Shown piece by piece: positions 24,221 to 32,215 of a stretch of 54,961 nt of DNA; position 1 is the first letter of the stretch, and the number at the start of each line of letters is the position of its first letter. Source of the DNA: JBQTII01 sp052387905 (lineage in GTDB: Bacteria; Actinomycetota; Actinomycetes; Sporichthyales; Sporichthyaceae); NCBI GenBank assembly GCA_052387905.1, contig JBQTIR010000049.1, positions 1 to 54,961 of the forward strand, given 5' to 3'. Below the pieces are notes generated by a model, which searched no databases, was not told the DNA's origin, and saw only the letters and a program-made list of their open reading frames with translations. Made by a program: the position numbers and the translations under genes.

Positions 24221-25518
24221 GCGATCATCAAGATCATCATCGGGATCTGGCCGACGACCGCGGCACGGGCCGGGAACAGGCGCACTGAGCGGTCATGCGC
24301 GGCGAAGACCCCCAGCACATGGCCGGTGACGATCGCGACTACCTGGACACAGGCGATTGCGGTGACCGAGATGAGGTCGTAGTTGACCTCCCAGTCCGCG
24401 GTGCCGAAGTAGTTCGAGTTGTCGACCATCGGGTTCGAGGCGTAGATCAAGGTCTGCTGGCCCGCGAACACGAGCAACGAAAAATAATGGGCAATCAGAT
24501 AGCCGACGGCGATCGGCACCAGCGAATGCGCGAAGGCTGTCGCCATCCCGCGCGGGCCGCGGCCGGACAGCAGTCCCGCCACTGCGGACACCGCGACGTA
24601 GAGCGCGCCGACCGCAACGATCGTGGCGGCCAACCCGACGGTGCTCAGGTCCTGCGGGGAGAGCTCGGAATCGAAGGCGATCTCCGCCCACCGGTCGGTC
24701 GAGGTCACCGAGTCGAAGGCCGTCGACCCGAGCATCACCACCACGACCGCGACCAGTCCGGGGCCCTCCCGGATCGTGTCGAGGTTCGCCAGCGGGTTGC
24801 GCAGCACGATGACGCCGTCATCGCGGCGGCCGAACACCGACAGCCGCCCGATCAGGGTGGAGAAGACCTCGAAGCCGTCGCAGCGGGCGAACCAGGCCTG
24901 GCCGAAGGCAAGGGCGCCGAGGATGTTCGCGCCCGCGTAGAGGGAGAAGAACGAGACGATGGTGCCGGTGGAGGTCCGGTCCGCCGCCGCCAGCTCGAGC
25001 CAGACGAAACCCGCAAGTCCCGCCGCCGCCGGCCAGTAGCCCAGCCAGGTCGGCATGGCGAACGGCGCGTCGTCCGGGTCGAGCCGCGCGAGCTTGGTGA
25101 TGAGCACGTGCAGGGTCCGCAGCGGGTTGAGCAGTCGCCAAACCGGTCCGAACAGCAGCGACGCCGGGACCAGTCCCACCCAGAACACGACGTAGACGAA
25201 GCCCGCAGTCGGGTTGACGGCGAGGTCCGGGCCGGCCAACGCCGCCCAGGCGACGAAGCCCGTCAGCACCAGCCCGAGGATGCGCAAGGCCCAGCGCAGC
25301 CCTCGGGAGTCGGCGACGTTCGCCAGCGGCTCGGGGGCCGGGCGTCCCGCGGCCCGCCCGTGCAGGCGTGAGGTCTTCCATGCCAGCGACAGCACGACGA
25401 AGGAGACCGCGAGCGCCAGGAGCGCCCCGATCAGGGCGTAGGAGAACGGCAGCGGCAGGTCCTGGCGCGAGCCGACGCCGTGGGCGAGCAAGAGGTCGGC
25501 GGACCCCGTCGTCGACAC
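24181..25518 (-). CDS. Polytopic membrane protein, possibly fenitrothion-hydrolase (Fed)-like
   Basis: 445 residues with roughly 10 hydrophobic segments. It starts HGVGSRQDLPLPFSYALIGA and contains FGPVWRLLNPLRTLHVLI and RCDGFEVFSTLIGRLSVFGR, with conserved-looking His in IAHYFSLLVFAG. It resembles a family annotated in actinobacteria as fenitrothion hydrolase-like membrane proteins, but I know of no shown role in this setting. It begins 3 bp after the cupredoxin lipoprotein gene and is probably cotranscribed with it, so the pair likely works together at the membrane, perhaps with copper as cofactor. The 3' end overlaps copA. Confidence 0.65.
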   Translation of the reverse strand: MSTTGSADLLLAHGVGSRQDLPLPFSYALIGALLALAVSFVVLSLAWKTSRLHGRAAGRPAPEPLANVADSRGLRWALRILGLVLTGFVAWAALAGPDLAVNPTAGFVYVVFWVGLVPASLLFGPVWRLLNPLRTLHVLITKLARLDPDDAPFAMPTWLGYWPAAAGLAGFVWLELAAADRTSTGTIVSFFSLYAGANILGALAFGQAWFARCDGFEVFSTLIGRLSVFGRRDDGVIVLRNPLANLDTIREGPGLVAVVVVMLGSTAFDSVTSTDRWAEIAFDSELSPQDLSTVGLAATIVAVGALYVAVSAVAGLLSGRGPRGMATAFAHSLVPIAVGYLIAHYFSLLVFAGQQTLIYASNPMVDNSNYFGTADWEVNYDLISVTAIACVQVVAIVTGHVLGVFAAHDRSVRLFPARAAVVGQIPMMILMIAYTLGGLSLLFAE

Positions 25519-25521
25519 GAG

Positions 25522-26004
25522 TCAGGAGACCTGGAGGTTGAACAGGAACGCACCGGTCTCGTGGTCCTCGACCTCGAAAACCCCGGCGATGTCGGCCACG
25601 AACGACACCGTGTCCGAGTCATCGGCCGCCGTGGTCTCGGCGTACAGGTCGTAACCGTGGATGTGGATCTCGACCGGGGAGTCGCTGCTCACGACCAGCG
25701 TGAACGTCTGGCCCTTGTCGACCTTGACCGTCGGCACGCGCTCGACGAGCTTGCCGTCCACGAACTCAAGGGTGACCGTCTCGCCTTCCGCCTCGGCCGA
25801 CGGCGTACCCGACGCCGTTGCAGCGACGGCGGACTCGGACGCGATCGGACTGGGAGTACTCGCTGGGGTCTCCACCGCAGCGGAGGTCTCGATGGGCGCG
25901 GGCGGGGTCAGTGCCACCGGGTCGTCGTCGTCGCCGCAACCGGTGGCCACCACAAGCAGGCCTGTCACTACGAGTGCAGCGGCCACACGGCGGGGCTGGG
26001 TCAT
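25522..26004 (-). CDS. Cupredoxin-like lipoprotein
   Basis: Lipoprotein: positively charged N-terminus, hydrophobic helix and the lipobox VVATGC, followed by a Pro/Ala/Ser/Thr linker of about 50 residues. The C-terminal domain (about 75-160) has the strand pattern of a cupredoxin: FTLVVSSDSPVEIHIHGYDL and later GVFEVEDHETGAFLFNLQV. His residues in HIHG and EDHE could bind copper, but the usual Cys ligand is absent, so a blue copper site is unlikely. ATG 26004 is chosen; an in-frame GTG at 26028 is possible. Operon with the membrane protein that follows. Confidence 0.78.
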   Translation of the reverse strand: MTQPRRVAAALVVTGLLVVATGCGDDDDPVALTPPAPIETSAAVETPASTPSPIASESAVAATASGTPSAEAEGETVTLEFVDGKLVERVPTVKVDKGQTFTLVVSSDSPVEIHIHGYDLYAETTAADDSDTVSFVADIAGVFEVEDHETGAFLFNLQVS

Positions 26005-26090
26005 CGTCACAGGTCCTCTCGCAGACACAAGGAGTGCCCATCACCCCTCATCCTTACCAGTCGCACGAGCGGGCCCTGGAGTTCCCCCGC

Positions 26091-26747
26091 TCAGAAACCA
26101 GCAGGCGCTTCCCAGACATCACCGGCGGCCATCCGGCCCATGCCGAGCCAGAGCAACTGCATGAGGTGCCGGGCGGTCCGCTCCGGGGTGAGATCGGGGT
26201 TACGGGTCCGGAACCGGGTGACCCGTTCGCCCACCCCCGCGACGGCCGCGGCGATGACCTCGATCTCGGCCGGGTCGCCGATGTGACCGGGCGGGGAGTG
26301 CGCGGCGATCAGCACCGCGATCAGCTCCATGTGCTCGTCGCGGATCGCCTCGACCTCGTCGGCCGCGGCCCCGAACTCGAACAGGCCCTCGTCGATCACC
26401 ATCGTCCAGATCGCCGGGTGGGCATCGATGAAGGTGAACCAGGCGACGAAGGCGCTGTAGAGCTGAACCTCGGGGCTGTCGGTGACGCCGGCACCTTCCA
26501 GGATGGCCTCGCGCATCGAGGTCCGCGCGCGGCGCAGGCAGGCGAGGAACAGCCGCTCCTTGGACCCGTAGTAGTGGTAGAGCATCGGCTTGGAGACCCC
26601 GACGCGGGCGGCGATGTCGTCCATCGACGCGGCGGCATACCCGTGCTCGCCGAACAGCGCCTCCGCGGCGTCGAGCATCTCCGCCTCGCGCTGGGCGCGC
26701 GGCATCCGCCGGCGCGGCTCCTCCGCCTCGACCTGGCGTTCTGTCAT
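26091..26747 (-). CDS. TetR-family transcriptional regulator
   Basis: 218 residues from ATG 26747. The N-terminal helix-turn-helix is complete: MLDAAEALFGEHGYAAASMDDIAARVGVSKPMLYHYYGSKERLF in the usual order (helices 1-3), with a ligand-binding domain of normal length after it. An inverted repeat typical of TetR operators lies in the 66-bp gap before the divergent flavin monooxygenase gene, so it probably represses that gene. The ligand is unknown; a ketone or lipid substrate of the oxygenase is a reasonable guess. A ribosome site (GGGGA) precedes the start. Confidence 0.9.
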   Translation of the reverse strand: MTERQVEAEEPRRRMPRAQREAEMLDAAEALFGEHGYAAASMDDIAARVGVSKPMLYHYYGSKERLFLACLRRARTSMREAILEGAGVTDSPEVQLYSAFVAWFTFIDAHPAIWTMVIDEGLFEFGAAADEVEAIRDEHMELIAVLIAAHSPPGHIGDPAEIEVIAAAVAGVGERVTRFRTRNPDLTPERTARHLMQLLWLGMGRMAAGDVWEAPAGF

Positions 26748-26786
26748 CTGGTCCCCACCCCGATTCCGCTCGACCCTGGACAACTG

Positions 26787-26812
26787 TACCGGCGGTAACT
26801 TACTTTGAGTAA
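26787..26812. promoter_or_regulatory. TetR-type operator overlapping a leaderless promoter
   Basis: Two inverted repeats lie side by side: TACCG-g-CGGTA (26787-26797) and TTACT-ttg-AGTAA (26800-26812). The second overlaps TACTTT (26801-26806), a TANNNT -10 box placed 7 bases before ATG 26814. A repressor bound here would block transcription of the monooxygenase gene. Confidence 0.6.
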
Positions 26813-26813
26813 C

Positions 26814-28328
26814 ATGACTGACCTACCCTCCCACACCACCGTCGCCATCGTCGGCACCGGCTTCTCCGGGCTGGGCACCGCGATCCGGCTGGCCCGCGCC
26901 GGGCGCCGCGACTTCGTCGTCCTCGAACGTGCCGAGGGCCTGGGCGGCACGTGGCGCGACAACACCTACCCGGGCGCGGCCTGTGATGTGCCGTCCCGGC
27001 TGTACTCGTTCTCGTTCGCGCTCAATCCGGACTGGACGCGCAGCTACTCCGCCCAGCCGGAGATTCTGGAGTACCTGCGCACCTGCGCCACCGAGGCCGG
27101 CGTGCTCCCGCACATCCGCTACGGCGCCGAACTCACCGGCGCCGACTGGGACGCAGCGGCCCAGCAGTGGCAGCTCACCACCGCACGCGGCACCATGACC
27201 GCACAGTTCCTGGTGCTGGGGACCGGTGCCCTCGTCGAGCCCGCCCTGCCTGACATCGACGGTCTGCACACCTTCACCGGCACCGTCTTCCACTCCGCCC
27301 GCTGGAATCACGACCATGACCTGACGGGTGCTCGGATCGCCGTGATCGGCACCGGAGCCTCGGCCATCCAGCTCATCCCGCAGGTCCAGCGCAAAGCCGC
27401 CCACGTCACGGTGTTCCAGCGCACGCCGCCGTGGGTCCTCCCCCGCCCCGATCGCCGCGTCCGACGTGGTGAGCAGTGGGTCTATCGCCACGTTCCGCTG
27501 GCCCACCGCCTCGCCCGGGCCGGCGTTTATGCCCTGATGGAGAGCCGCGCCCTGGGCTTCGTCATCAACCCCGCCCTGCTGGCTCCGGCCGAGCGGATCG
27601 CGCGCTTGCACCTGGGGCGGGCGGTCAAGGACCCCGAGCTGCGCGAGAAACTGACGCCTCGTTATTCGATCGGCTGCAAACGCATCCTGATCTCCAACGA
27701 CTACTACCCAGCCCTGGCAGCGGGCAACGTCGACGTGGTAACCGCACCGATCGACGCGATCGTTCCCGAGGGGATCCGCGACGGCGACGGCCACGTGCAC
27801 GAGTGCGACACGCTGATCCTGAGCACCGGCTTCCTGGTCACGAACAATCCGGGATTCAATCGGATCCGTGGGCGCGACGGCATCAGCCTCGCCCAGACCT
27901 GGGCGCCGACCGGGATGCACGCGCACCTGGGCGCGTCGGTTCCTGGCTTCCCCAACATGTTCCTGCTGCTGGGCCCCAACACCGGCATCGGTCACACCTC
28001 TGCGGTCTACATGATCGAGTCCCAGATCGAGTTCGTCCTGGGAGCCCTCACCCACGCCGCCCGCCACGACCTGGCCGAGCTCGAGGTCCGCCCCGAGGTG
28101 GAGGCCGCATACAACTCCGACGTGGCGAGGCGCTCGGAGCGGACGGTCTGGACCTCCGGCTGTGCCAGCTGGTACCTCGACGACGCCGGGCGCAACACGG
28201 TGTTGTGGCCGGACCTGACCTTCAGGTTCCGCGCAATGACGCGCAAGTTCCGTGCGGAGGACTACGCCACCGCGCCGCGGCGTCGCGATCCGATCCCCCA
28301 TCCGGGTGTGGGCGCATCGGTGCCCTGA
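26814..28328 (+). CDS. Flavin-binding monooxygenase, Baeyer-Villiger type
   Basis: 504 residues. FAD-binding Rossmann motif VAIVGTGFSGLGTAIRL near the N-terminus, the sequence GLGGTWRDNTYPGAACDVPS typical of the family, the Baeyer-Villiger fingerprint FTGTVFHSARW near residue 160 (FxGxxxHxxxW), and a second NADPH-binding motif IAVIGTGASAIQLIP. It should insert an oxygen atom into ketones using NADPH and O2, or carry out a related oxygenation. The start is ATG 26814, apparently leaderless; TTG 26805 is less likely. Controlled by the divergent TetR. The next gene follows after 17 bp. Confidence 0.9.
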   Translation: MTDLPSHTTVAIVGTGFSGLGTAIRLARAGRRDFVVLERAEGLGGTWRDNTYPGAACDVPSRLYSFSFALNPDWTRSYSAQPEILEYLRTCATEAGVLPHIRYGAELTGADWDAAAQQWQLTTARGTMTAQFLVLGTGALVEPALPDIDGLHTFTGTVFHSARWNHDHDLTGARIAVIGTGASAIQLIPQVQRKAAHVTVFQRTPPWVLPRPDRRVRRGEQWVYRHVPLAHRLARAGVYALMESRALGFVINPALLAPAERIARLHLGRAVKDPELREKLTPRYSIGCKRILISNDYYPALAAGNVDVVTAPIDAIVPEGIRDGDGHVHECDTLILSTGFLVTNNPGFNRIRGRDGISLAQTWAPTGMHAHLGASVPGFPNMFLLLGPNTGIGHTSAVYMIESQIEFVLGALTHAARHDLAELEVRPEVEAAYNSDVARRSERTVWTSGCASWYLDDAGRNTVLWPDLTFRFRAMTRKFRAEDYATAPRRRDPIPHPGVGASVP

Positions 28329-28345
28329 TTGGCTAGGGTGCGTGC

Positions 28346-28930
28346 GTGCCGGACCCGAAGGAGTGCGACTACGCCACGTTCGGACGCCAGCTCTTCACCG
28401 AGCTGATCACCCCGGAGCGGGTGGTCACCGCCGTCAAGGCCCTCGCCGGGGAGCAGTTCTCCTTCGGCCCGAACCCGGTCGGGCCCGGCAAACTCGCCCG
28501 CCTCACGGTGACCGGACGGCTCGAGCAGCCCACCGCCCGACGCCGCGGTACGGAACCGCTCCAGTTCCGTCTGACGCTGCCGGCTGAGGTCGACCTCACC
28601 GTCGATGTGGGAGGTCAGGCGAGCCGCTTCCACTCCAGCGTGGTCGTGGTGCTCAACGTCACCGTCCGGGCCGCGTTGCCCCTGGCCCTGGTGTTCGACG
28701 TGGCGCCGGTGGACCCCGAAGACATCACCGTCACCCTCGCCGGCGACGGCCTGCGGGCAAACCTGTTGCGGACGATGGCTGGCATGGACGACGAGGTGCA
28801 CCGCTACGTCGCAAAGTTCATCGCGCGCGAGCTGGCCTCGGCGCGGCTGCGCGAGGCGACCACCATCGACGTCGCGGCGATCGTGGAGAGCGGCTTCGCG
28901 GCACGATTCGCCGTCCGTCGCGGAGCCTGA
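28346..28930 (+). CDS. Conserved hypothetical protein
   Basis: 194 residues, no signal peptide or membrane helix. It starts PDPKECDYATFGRQLFTELI and has an alternating beta-strand region (about 50-130: LARLTVTGRL, FRLTLPAEVDLTVDV, SVVVVLNVTV). A helical tail follows with DDEVHRYVAKFIARELASA. The shape recalls small lipid- or ligand-binding beta proteins, but I recognise no family. GTG 28346 lies 6 bases after TAGGGT (28334-28339), a -10-like box, so it may have its own leaderless promoter despite the short gap to the monooxygenase gene. Confidence 0.7.
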   Translation: MPDPKECDYATFGRQLFTELITPERVVTAVKALAGEQFSFGPNPVGPGKLARLTVTGRLEQPTARRRGTEPLQFRLTLPAEVDLTVDVGGQASRFHSSVVVVLNVTVRAALPLALVFDVAPVDPEDITVTLAGDGLRANLLRTMAGMDDEVHRYVAKFIARELASARLREATTIDVAAIVESGFAARFAVRRGA

Positions 28931-28954
28931 GCCGGGACTGCTCGGGCGGGACTG

Positions 28955-29809
28955 TCAGTGCTCGGGTTGATCGCCGGGGAGCGAGGCGGTGGTGACCTCG
29001 TCCTTGCCACCGCCGGATTCGCCCTCGCTCTCGCCGGGGACCGGAACGGCAACCGGATCCGCCCCGGAGCGGGCCGCGGCGTATCCGGAGTTGCCGGCGA
29101 AACTGATCCGCCATGCGCCGCCCTGCTTGACCATCACTTTCTTGAAGGCGACCGTGCCGTCCTTCGCACTGCGACCTGCCGCCACCGCGACGAACTCCGC
29201 GGCGCCCTTGGCCCGGAACTCCAGGCGGACCTTGCGGTCGCGGTAACCCACCCAGCCCAGACCGGGCCGAAAACGTTGCAAGGTGCCGGCGATGACGAGT
29301 GCGTCGCCCGGCTTCGCCTGCCGTGGGCCGAACGAGGTCGCCCTGAACCGGGAGTCGTGATGGGCCGTGAAGGTGCCGACCACCGCATCCGGGTCGCTGC
29401 TGTTGTTGAGCACATCGACGGCGAAGGCGCGCACCTGCCAGATTCCCCGCTCCGCGATGTTGGGCACGCGGGCCTCGGCCGCCCAGACGCCGTCCGTGGC
29501 CGTCCCGGTGACGCGACGCAACTCGACCGCGCGCCCCTTCGTCGCGACCCGGTCGTACAGGCCGACCACGACTCGGTCGATCGCGCTCGCGTCGACGACA
29601 CGCACCGAGATCGCCACCGGTGTGGTGCCGCTGTTCTTGGCGGCGAGTTCGACCTCGAGCGGGGTGATCGCCACTTCGGAGATCACCGGCTTCGCGGTGT
29701 CGGCGCGCTTGGCGACGGCGTGGGGCGCCGCGAGTGCGGTGGTCAGTGTCAGCACCGCCGCGAGCGTGAGACCCCAGCTGCCGCGGAGTTCCCTGTGCTG
29801 CGATCCCAT
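28955..29809 (-). CDS. Exported protein with Ig-like beta domains, unknown role
   Basis: 284 residues from ATG 29809 (preceded by GGGGTGGGGA). Signal peptide (SWGLTLAAVLTLTTALAAPHAVA), then about 230 residues rich in beta strands: an Ig-like segment (ITPLEVELAAKNSGTTPVAI, ERGIWQVRAFAVDVLNN) and a second one (KPGDALVIAGTLQRF). The sequence GNSGYAAARSG resembles bacterial Ig repeats that end 'GDxxYAPSxS'. The tail is Gly/Glu-rich. No catalytic motif is seen. It is divergent from the kinase gene and convergent with the hypothetical gene before it. Confidence 0.75.
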   Translation of the reverse strand: MGSQHRELRGSWGLTLAAVLTLTTALAAPHAVAKRADTAKPVISEVAITPLEVELAAKNSGTTPVAISVRVVDASAIDRVVVGLYDRVATKGRAVELRRVTGTATDGVWAAEARVPNIAERGIWQVRAFAVDVLNNSSDPDAVVGTFTAHHDSRFRATSFGPRQAKPGDALVIAGTLQRFRPGLGWVGYRDRKVRLEFRAKGAAEFVAVAAGRSAKDGTVAFKKVMVKQGGAWRISFAGNSGYAAARSGADPVAVPVPGESEGESGGGKDEVTTASLPGDQPEH

Positions 29810-29970
29810 TCCCCACCCCCTGGGCGAACGTCGTCTCATTGACCCCAATAGTAACTCTGCATTCTTCTTTTCACTTCCAAACCAGCAAGTTCTCAGGCGT
29901 TGGTGCGGGGCCGCGTCTCACAGCTTCGAACGCCGAGCCGGTCCCGCGTTGCACGCGTCGAACGGGAACA

Positions 29971-31497
29971 ATGTCGCTCGTGCCCCCCGAGTCCCGCTTC
30001 GCCGACCGTTACCGGCTCACCGAAACGCTCGGCCGCGGCGGGATGGGCGAGGTGTGGAAGGCCTACGACGAGCGCTTGAACCGCTGGTGCGCCCTGAAAT
30101 TGCTGCGCCAGATGCAGGACGGCGCGACGGTGGAACGCTTCTCCCGCGAGGCACGCACGCTGGCCTCGCTCCGGCACCCGGGCGTGGTCGACGTCTACGA
30201 CTACGGCGTCTGGGGCGACCGGCCCTACCTGGTGATGGAGCTGCTCCCGGGGCCGTCGCTGGCCCAATTGCTGCGCGAGCAGGGCCCGCTACCGATCGAG
30301 ACGGTGCGGCGCTATGGCGCCCAGACCGCCGAGGCCCTGCAGGCGGTGCACGACGCCGGCGTCATCCACCGCGACATCAAACCGGGCAACCTGGTGGTCG
30401 ACGAGGGCGGTTCGCTGCGGCTCGTCGATTTCGGGATCGCGCTCGGTTCAGCCACCGACAACGCGCTGACCGAACTCGGCGCAATCATCGGCAGCGCCTC
30501 CTATCTGGCGCCGGAGCAGGCGACGGGCGGGCGGGCCGACGCGCGTTCGGACCTGTACGCGCTCGGTTGCCTGCTCATGACCTTGCTGACCGGCAAACCG
30601 CCGTTCGACGATGACGCTCCGGTGGAGATCCTCGGTCGTCACCTCAACGAGGCACCGCCGCGGCCCTCGGACCGCCGGGCCGAGGTGCCCGCGGATATCG
30701 ACCAGCTCGTGATCGACCTGCTCGCCAAAGCACCGGAGAACCGTCCGGGTAGCGCAGCCGAGGTGGCCCATCGGCTCACCGGCGGTGCGCGGATGCGTCC
30801 CGGTCCGGTTCCGTTGCCACCGCGTGGCACCGCCCCGATCGTCAGCGGCGCCTCCGGGACGCGGGCGATGGCGCCCGTGGGCGACCCCCGCGGCGGGCCA
30901 CGGCGGCGGCGCGGCGGCCTGATCGCCCTGGGGATCGCGGTGGCCGTCGCCCTGGGGGCGGGCACCATCGGCTGGGCCCTGACCCGTACCGAGGAGGGCG
31001 GCACGTCGATCCCGTTCGTCCGTCCGACCGTCGAACCCACCCCCAGCGCCCCGCCAACCAGGCCGCCACGACCCACCCGGACCGCGACCACCCGGCCCAC
31101 GCCGGGCGCGCCGCTGACCCCGCCGCCGCCACAGGAATTCCCGCGGCCCACCAGGACTGCGGTGATTCCGCCGATCATCCCGCCGATCTTCACTCCCGCG
31201 CCGACCCAGGAACCACCGCCGCCGGAACCCGAACCGGTACCCACCGCGGAGTTGAACGCCCTGCAGGGCGCGGTCGAGCAGGCGGACATCGCCGCAGACG
31301 CGGACCGGGACGACCTGCTCGCTCGGGTCGCCGCGATCCGGACGGCGGCCGAAGGAAATCGCCGCAGCGCGGCCATCGACCTAGTCGACGACTTCACCGA
31401 GCAGGTCGGCGAGCTGGAGGGCACCGGCGCCCTGGACCCCGACACCGCGACGGCACTGCGCTCCGCAGCGGCCGACCTACGCTCCGCCCTGACCTAA
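29971..31497 (+). CDS. Transmembrane Ser/Thr protein kinase (PknB-like)
   Basis: 508 residues. Kinase domain at about 10-265: glycine loop LGRGGMGEVWKAYD, catalytic Lys in CALKLLR, HRDIKPGNLVV, DFGIAL, and APEQATGG. A membrane helix follows near residue 320 (GLIALGIAVAVALGAGTIGWAL), then a Pro/Thr-rich extracytoplasmic stretch (about 345-425) and a C-terminal helical region of about 75 residues. There are no PASTA repeats, so it is not a typical PknB sensor of muropeptides. ATG 29971 starts the protein about ten residues before the kinase fold; the ribosome binding site is poor. The gene stands alone. Confidence 0.92.
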   Translation: MSLVPPESRFADRYRLTETLGRGGMGEVWKAYDERLNRWCALKLLRQMQDGATVERFSREARTLASLRHPGVVDVYDYGVWGDRPYLVMELLPGPSLAQLLREQGPLPIETVRRYGAQTAEALQAVHDAGVIHRDIKPGNLVVDEGGSLRLVDFGIALGSATDNALTELGAIIGSASYLAPEQATGGRADARSDLYALGCLLMTLLTGKPPFDDDAPVEILGRHLNEAPPRPSDRRAEVPADIDQLVIDLLAKAPENRPGSAAEVAHRLTGGARMRPGPVPLPPRGTAPIVSGASGTRAMAPVGDPRGGPRRRRGGLIALGIAVAVALGAGTIGWALTRTEEGGTSIPFVRPTVEPTPSAPPTRPPRPTRTATTRPTPGAPLTPPPPQEFPRPTRTAVIPPIIPPIFTPAPTQEPPPPEPEPVPTAELNALQGAVEQADIAADADRDDLLARVAAIRTAAEGNRRSAAIDLVDDFTEQVGELEGTGALDPDTATALRSAAADLRSALT

Positions 31498-31525
31498 CAC
31501 GTCGCTCCGCCCGAAAACGCCGCAA

Positions 31526-31567
31526 CGTCCGAAGGAGTGGCTGCAATAACGACCACTTCTTCGGACG
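31526..31567. terminator. Bidirectional terminator between kinase and MBL genes
   Basis: CGTCCGAAGGAGTGG (31526-31540) pairs with CCACTTCTTCGGACG (31553-31567) with one G-T wobble, around a 12-base loop. It lies in the gap between convergent genes and resembles the 6926-6983 terminator in loop size and lack of a T-tract. Confidence 0.8.
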
Positions 31568-31588
31568 CTACGTGGGTTCGGGGCCGAG

Positions 31589-32215
31589 TCAGTGGCCGCG
31601 GGCGATCCACTCGTCCAAGGACGGGGATTCCTTGCCGATCTCGGTGGTGTCGCCGTGCCCGGTGTAGACCGTCGTCTGCCCCGGCAGGGTGAGCAGGCGG
31701 TCCCGGATCGAGGTGATGATCGTCGGGAAGTCGCTGAACGAACGCCCCGTTGCACCGGGCCCGCCGGCGAACAGCGTGTCCCCGGAGAACAACGCATCGA
31801 ACTCCGGCGCGTACAGGCACACCGCGCCCGGGGCGTGACCCGGGGTGTGCAGCACCTGCAGCAGGGTGCCGGCGACGGCAATGTGACCGCCGTCGGTGAG
31901 CTCACCGTTGGGGCGACGGTCCGGGTAGACCATCCGCCACAGCTCGTCGTCGGCCGGGTGCAGCCAGATGCCGGCTCCGGTGTTCTCCGCCAGTTCGGCG
32001 GCGACGTTGATGTGGTCGTTGTGTGCGTGGGTGCACACGATCGCGGCGACCCGGCGTCCGTTCACGGCCTCCTCGATTGCGAGCGAGTCGTGGGCCGCGT
32101 CGATCACGACGACCTCGTTCTCGTCCCCGATCAGCCACACGTTGTTGTCGACGTCCCAGGTTCCCCCATCCAGCGAGAACTGACCCGACGTCACGATCCG
32201 CTCGATACCGACCAT
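31589..32215 (-). CDS. Metallo-beta-lactamase-fold hydrolase linked to mycothiol metabolism
   Basis: 208 residues. Metal ligands in order: HTHAHNDH near residue 65, the His of VLHTPGHAPGAV, the Asp of LFSGDTLF and the last His of VYTGHGDT, a complete two-zinc glyoxalase II-like set. The start overlaps the stop of the mscR gene by one base (TGATG), so the two are coupled. In actinobacteria this gene commonly follows the mycothiol-dependent formaldehyde dehydrogenase. It probably hydrolyses the S-formyl-mycothiol thioester formed by that enzyme; this is inferred from pairing. Confidence 0.87.
   Translation of the reverse strand: MVGIERIVTSGQFSLDGGTWDVDNNVWLIGDENEVVVIDAAHDSLAIEEAVNGRRVAAIVCTHAHNDHINVAAELAENTGAGIWLHPADDELWRMVYPDRRPNGELTDGGHIAVAGTLLQVLHTPGHAPGAVCLYAPEFDALFSGDTLFAGGPGATGRSFSDFPTIITSIRDRLLTLPGQTTVYTGHGDTTEIGKESPSLDEWIARGH

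Noticed and set aside
26823..28301. A 492-codon minus-strand frame opposite the flavin monooxygenase
   Set aside because: Antisense shadow; the plus strand has clear FAD and Baeyer-Villiger motifs.
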